Of a stretch of 64,000 nucleotides of DNA, positions 61,871 to 64,000 are shown piece after piece. The stretch comes from Mesorhizobium sp. 131-2-1 (GTDB taxonomy: Bacteria > Pseudomonadota > Alphaproteobacteria > Rhizobiales > Rhizobiaceae), in contig NZ_AP023247.1 of NCBI RefSeq assembly GCF_016756535.1, forward strand, positions 310,001-374,000. The letters run 5' to 3'. Position 1 is the first letter of the stretch, and every line of letters begins with the position of its first letter. Below the pieces are notes generated by a model that had not been told where the DNA came from, did no database searches, and was given only the letters and a program-made list of their open reading frames with translations. The position numbers and the translations under genes were made by a program.

Positions 61871-62617
61871 CTATTTGCGCCCGCGGTGCGCCTTGGTGGC
61901 ACTCACTTTCGGGTCGCCGTCCCGGCTGAAGCGCACCATGCACCTGGCCGCCGTCAGCCGGTAGTGGTTGAGCAGGGCCTCGACCGCGCCATCGGCATCG
62001 CCATCGAGCGTGCGTTCGGCGATCTGGCGGTGTTCGGCAAGATCGTCGCGCTCGTCTCCCAGGCCGTGCTGCGACATCAGCCGGTAGCGGGAAGCCTGGT
62101 CGGAAAGCTGGTCGCAGAAGCCAACCAGCCAGTGCGACCGGCAGCCCGCAATCAGCGCGCGATGGAAGGCGCGGTGCAGCTTCTCCCAGTCGGGATTGTT
62201 CGACGAGGGATCGTCCGGCATGCGGCGCTGGGCGCGCGCCAAGCGGTGCAGCGCCAGCACCAGCTGCTCTTCCCACTCGCCGGTGCGATGTTCGATCGAT
62301 TCGCGCAGCGCCCTTTCTTCCAGCCAGCAGCGGGTGCGCGTCAGTTCCTCCAGCTCCTCGGCGCTGACCGGCATGAGGAAGAAGCCGCGCTGGTCATGGC
62401 GGCCAAGCAGGCCTTCGGAGGCGAGACGGTTGAGAGCCTCGCGCACGGGCGATGCGCCGGCACCATATCGCGAAACCACCCATTCGACCCGAAGCTTGCT
62501 CTCGGTCTCCAGCACACCGCGGAGGAGATCGTCCCGAAGCTGATGATAGACCGTGCTGGCGAGGGTGCTCTTGGGTCCGGCACCTTCATCGCCCGGATCG
62601 GCGGTTCCGTAGGTCAA
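61871..62617 (-). CDS. GntR-family regulator, FadR/FCD subfamily
   Basis: The 248-residue protein has a winged-helix N-terminus (LRVEWVVSRYGAGASPVREALNRLASEGLL) and an all-helical FCD domain with metal-type His in HRAFHRALI and EHRQIAER. The TTG start at 62617 has AGGAG 5 bases upstream. It is upstream of matB on the same strand and likely controls malonate use; a palindrome at 62682-62699 is the candidate operator. Confidence 0.85.
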   Translation of the reverse strand: MTYGTADPGDEGAGPKSTLASTVYHQLRDDLLRGVLETESKLRVEWVVSRYGAGASPVREALNRLASEGLLGRHDQRGFFLMPVSAEELEELTRTRCWLEERALRESIEHRTGEWEEQLVLALHRLARAQRRMPDDPSSNNPDWEKLHRAFHRALIAGCRSHWLVGFCDQLSDQASRYRLMSQHGLGDERDDLAEHRQIAERTLDGDADGAVEALLNHYRLTAARCMVRFSRDGDPKVSATKAHRGRK

Positions 62618-62681
62618 TATGGCTCCTGTTGCCTGCTTTGGGCCTGTTGTTGGTCTTATTGCGAAGCAGTCTCAATCCCGT

Positions 62682-62699
62682 ACACGTACTATACCGTGT
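62682..62699. promoter_or_regulatory. candidate GntR operator ACACG-N8-CGTGT
   Basis: Five-base inverted arms (62682-62686, 62695-62699) lie 65 bp upstream of the gntR start in the gap before rpe. FCD regulators usually bind GT/AC-containing palindromes, so the fit is fair. Confidence 0.35.
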
Positions 62700-62891
62700 C
62701 CAGCTTCGTGGTCTCAAGCGGAAGATGATGGTATTGGACTTAAAGAGGATAGAGCGCGCTGTCTTGCCGAAGTAACGGCCGGCGCAAGAATCTTGAGCGT
62801 GCTGCGAAGCTTGAGGTGCTGAACAGCGAAGCTACTCGTTTCAGGTGTCGATCACACTGGGAATCCGGCGGCGATATGGCTCACAGCCAAA

Positions 62892-63569
62892 TCAGCGGGC
62901 GGCTTGATCCGCCGCGGTCCTGATCGCCTCGATGTTTGCCCGGTAGGCCTCGACGCTGCCACCCTTGAAGATGGCGGCGCCCGCCACCAGCACGTCGGCG
63001 CCCGCCGCCGTGACCAGCGGCGCCGTCTCCGGCGACACGCCGCCGTCGATCTCGATGCGGATCGGCCGGTTGCCGATCAGCGCCTTGACGCGCTTCACCT
63101 TGTCGACAATGGCTGGAATGAAAGCCTGGCCGCCGAACCCTGGGTTGACGGTCATGATCAGGATCAGGTCGAGCCGGTCGAGCACATACTCGACCGCACT
63201 TTCGGGCGTCGCCGGGTTGAGCGACACGCCGGCCTTCTTGCCGAGGTTCCTGATCGTCTGCAACGAGCGGTCGAGATGCGGTCCGGCCTCGGCATGCACG
63301 GTGATGCCGTCGCAGCCGGCCTCGGCGAAGGCGGCCAGATAGGGATCGGCCGGCGCGATCATCAGATGGCAATCGAAGAAGGCCTTGGTGCGGTTGCGGA
63401 TCGCCTTCACCACCGGGGGGCCGAAGGTGATGTTGGGGACGAAATGGCCGTCCATCACGTCGAGATGGATCCAGTCGGCGCCGGCTGCCGCGACGGCCTC
63501 GACCTCGTCGCCGAGTTTCGAGAAATCCGACGCCAGCACCGATGGCGCGATCAGGGTTTTTTTGGCCAT
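62892..63569 (-). CDS. rpe: ribulose-phosphate 3-epimerase
   Basis: The 225-residue TIM-barrel enzyme interconverts ribulose-5-P and xylulose-5-P. Motifs are [46 protein letters not shown] and IEIDGGV, covering the metal ligands and catalytic Asp pair. The ATG at 63569 gives the usual length; the long upstream extension is non-coding in this frame. Confidence 0.96.
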   Translation of the reverse strand: MAKKTLIAPSVLASDFSKLGDEVEAVAAAGADWIHLDVMDGHFVPNITFGPPVVKAIRNRTKAFFDCHLMIAPADPYLAAFAEAGCDGITVHAEAGPHLDRSLQTIRNLGKKAGVSLNPATPESAVEYVLDRLDLILIMTVNPGFGGQAFIPAIVDKVKRVKALIGNRPIRIEIDGGVSPETAPLVTAAGADVLVAGAAIFKGGSVEAYRANIEAIRTAADQAAR

Positions 63570-63617
63570 GTCCGCTTCCCGTTCTTCAAGTCCGCTCCGC
63601 CCTAGCGCATCGGCCGG

Positions 63618-63635
63618 AAAATCGGAACCGATTTT
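63618..63635. terminator. short bidirectional hairpin upstream of rpe
   Basis: AAAATCGG-AA-CCGATTTT is a perfect 8-bp palindrome with terminal T or A runs on both strands. It can end transcription from the gene at the right edge or act in the rpe leader. Confidence 0.45.
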
Positions 63636-63734
63636 TGGAAGGGCAGTGCGCTGATTGAGTGTTGGAGCGCTGCTTGCGCGCTCCAGCTCTGCTTGTTGAC
63701 GGGAATCCGGCGCCGGCGCGTCATCCGCGCAAAG

Positions 63735-63762
63735 GAGAGAGGCAGCGGCCGCCGCCTCTCTC
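63735..63762 (-). terminator. hairpin downstream of the right-edge gene
   Basis: GAGAGAGGC (63735-63743) pairs with GCCTCTCTC (63754-63762) around a 10-base loop. On the minus strand CTTTG follows. It lies 22 bases beyond the stop of the edge gene. Confidence 0.5.
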
Positions 63763-63783
63763 TCGTTTGCAGCAAGATTCAGT

Positions 63784-64000
63784 TCACCTGAAGCCGTGAC
63801 CTGGCCTGTCCCGGCAGAAACGGCTGGCCCCTGCCTTGCTTCAACTTCTGCAGCCCAAGCACCTTCGAAACCGGCCTGGGCACGCAATGTCCGCGCACCG
63901 TCATTTCGGTTGCCCGGCAGCCCGTGGTGATGATGGCATCCTTCACGCACGTCTTGCCGACCAGATGGTAGCCGCGTTTGCAGTCGATGATGATGGAGGG
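63784..64000 (-). CDS. small cysteine-rich protein, 3' part only
   Basis: The frame is open to the right edge, so the 5' end is outside the window. The visible 71 residues contain regularly spaced Cys ([29 protein letters not shown]) and a basic tail ending SRLQVN. The spacing suggests disulfide-bonded extracytoplasmic repeats. I do not recognise a family. Confidence 0.5.

Overview
The window looks like a chromosomal segment of a rhizobial alphaproteobacterium, most likely Mesorhizobium or a close relative (Hyphomicrobiales). The evidence is a CP4-like AroA, an ExoX-type exopolysaccharide repressor, a rhizobial-type malonyl-CoA synthetase (MatB), a FYDLN-acid protein, compact GC-rich operons with 1-11 bp overlaps, and long palindromic intergenic repeats.

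Positions 1-13884 are accessory DNA abutting the 3' end of tRNA-Ala(GGC). This part holds a phage-like or mobile block (7-2659), an Abi-type HEPN gene, a transposase remnant, ExoX, a GYD protein, a stand-alone ATP-dependent DNA ligase, a secreted nuclease-like protein, and an XRE-regulated divergent locus that includes a second (AbiU2-like) HEPN gene. Several small proteins of unknown function follow. No integrase is visible, so only one end of a possible island is present.

Positions 14137-18891 are core genes: FYDLN protein, aroA, cmk and rpsA. Positions 19018-28584 hold a putative guanidino/basic amino-acid locus: an amidinohydrolase, a TetR regulator, a ThDP decarboxylase and a glycosyltransferase on the minus strand, divergent from a HisPJQM-type ABC importer and an LDH2-type dehydrogenase. 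Positions 29082-37539 hold an NDUFA9-like protein, a cytochrome P450, an NADPH-FMN reductase, a secreted caspase-like TPR protein and gyrB. Positions 37597-48434 hold a CPCC-like zinc protein, hydantoinase/oxoprolinase subunits, ferredoxin-NADP reductase, deoC with a tandem ALDH16-like dehydrogenase, and an SDR-FAH hydrolase pair for keto-deoxy sugar acids.

Positions 48639-58979 form an amino-sugar locus of two divergent operons. The minus operon is murQ, sugar-binding protein, two permeases, a Gfo/Idh oxidoreductase and the ATPase. The plus operon is a BadF-type kinase, a GntR/UTRA regulator, a SIS deaminase and nagA. Together they predict ABC uptake of MurNAc/GlcNAc, phosphorylation, lactyl-ether cleavage, deacetylation and deamination to fructose-6-phosphate. 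Mirror-image pairs of TGGTAT boxes flank the shared promoter region.

The most striking object is an IS110-family element (59019-60129) inserted in a large palindromic repeat between nagA and matB. Its 5' non-coding region folds on paper into a two-loop bridge RNA. The guide segments of that RNA match the element's own left target, right target, left donor and right donor, and the empty site can be rebuilt and checked against the other arm of the palindrome. The window closes with a gntR-matB operon, rpe and the 3' part of a small cysteine-rich gene.
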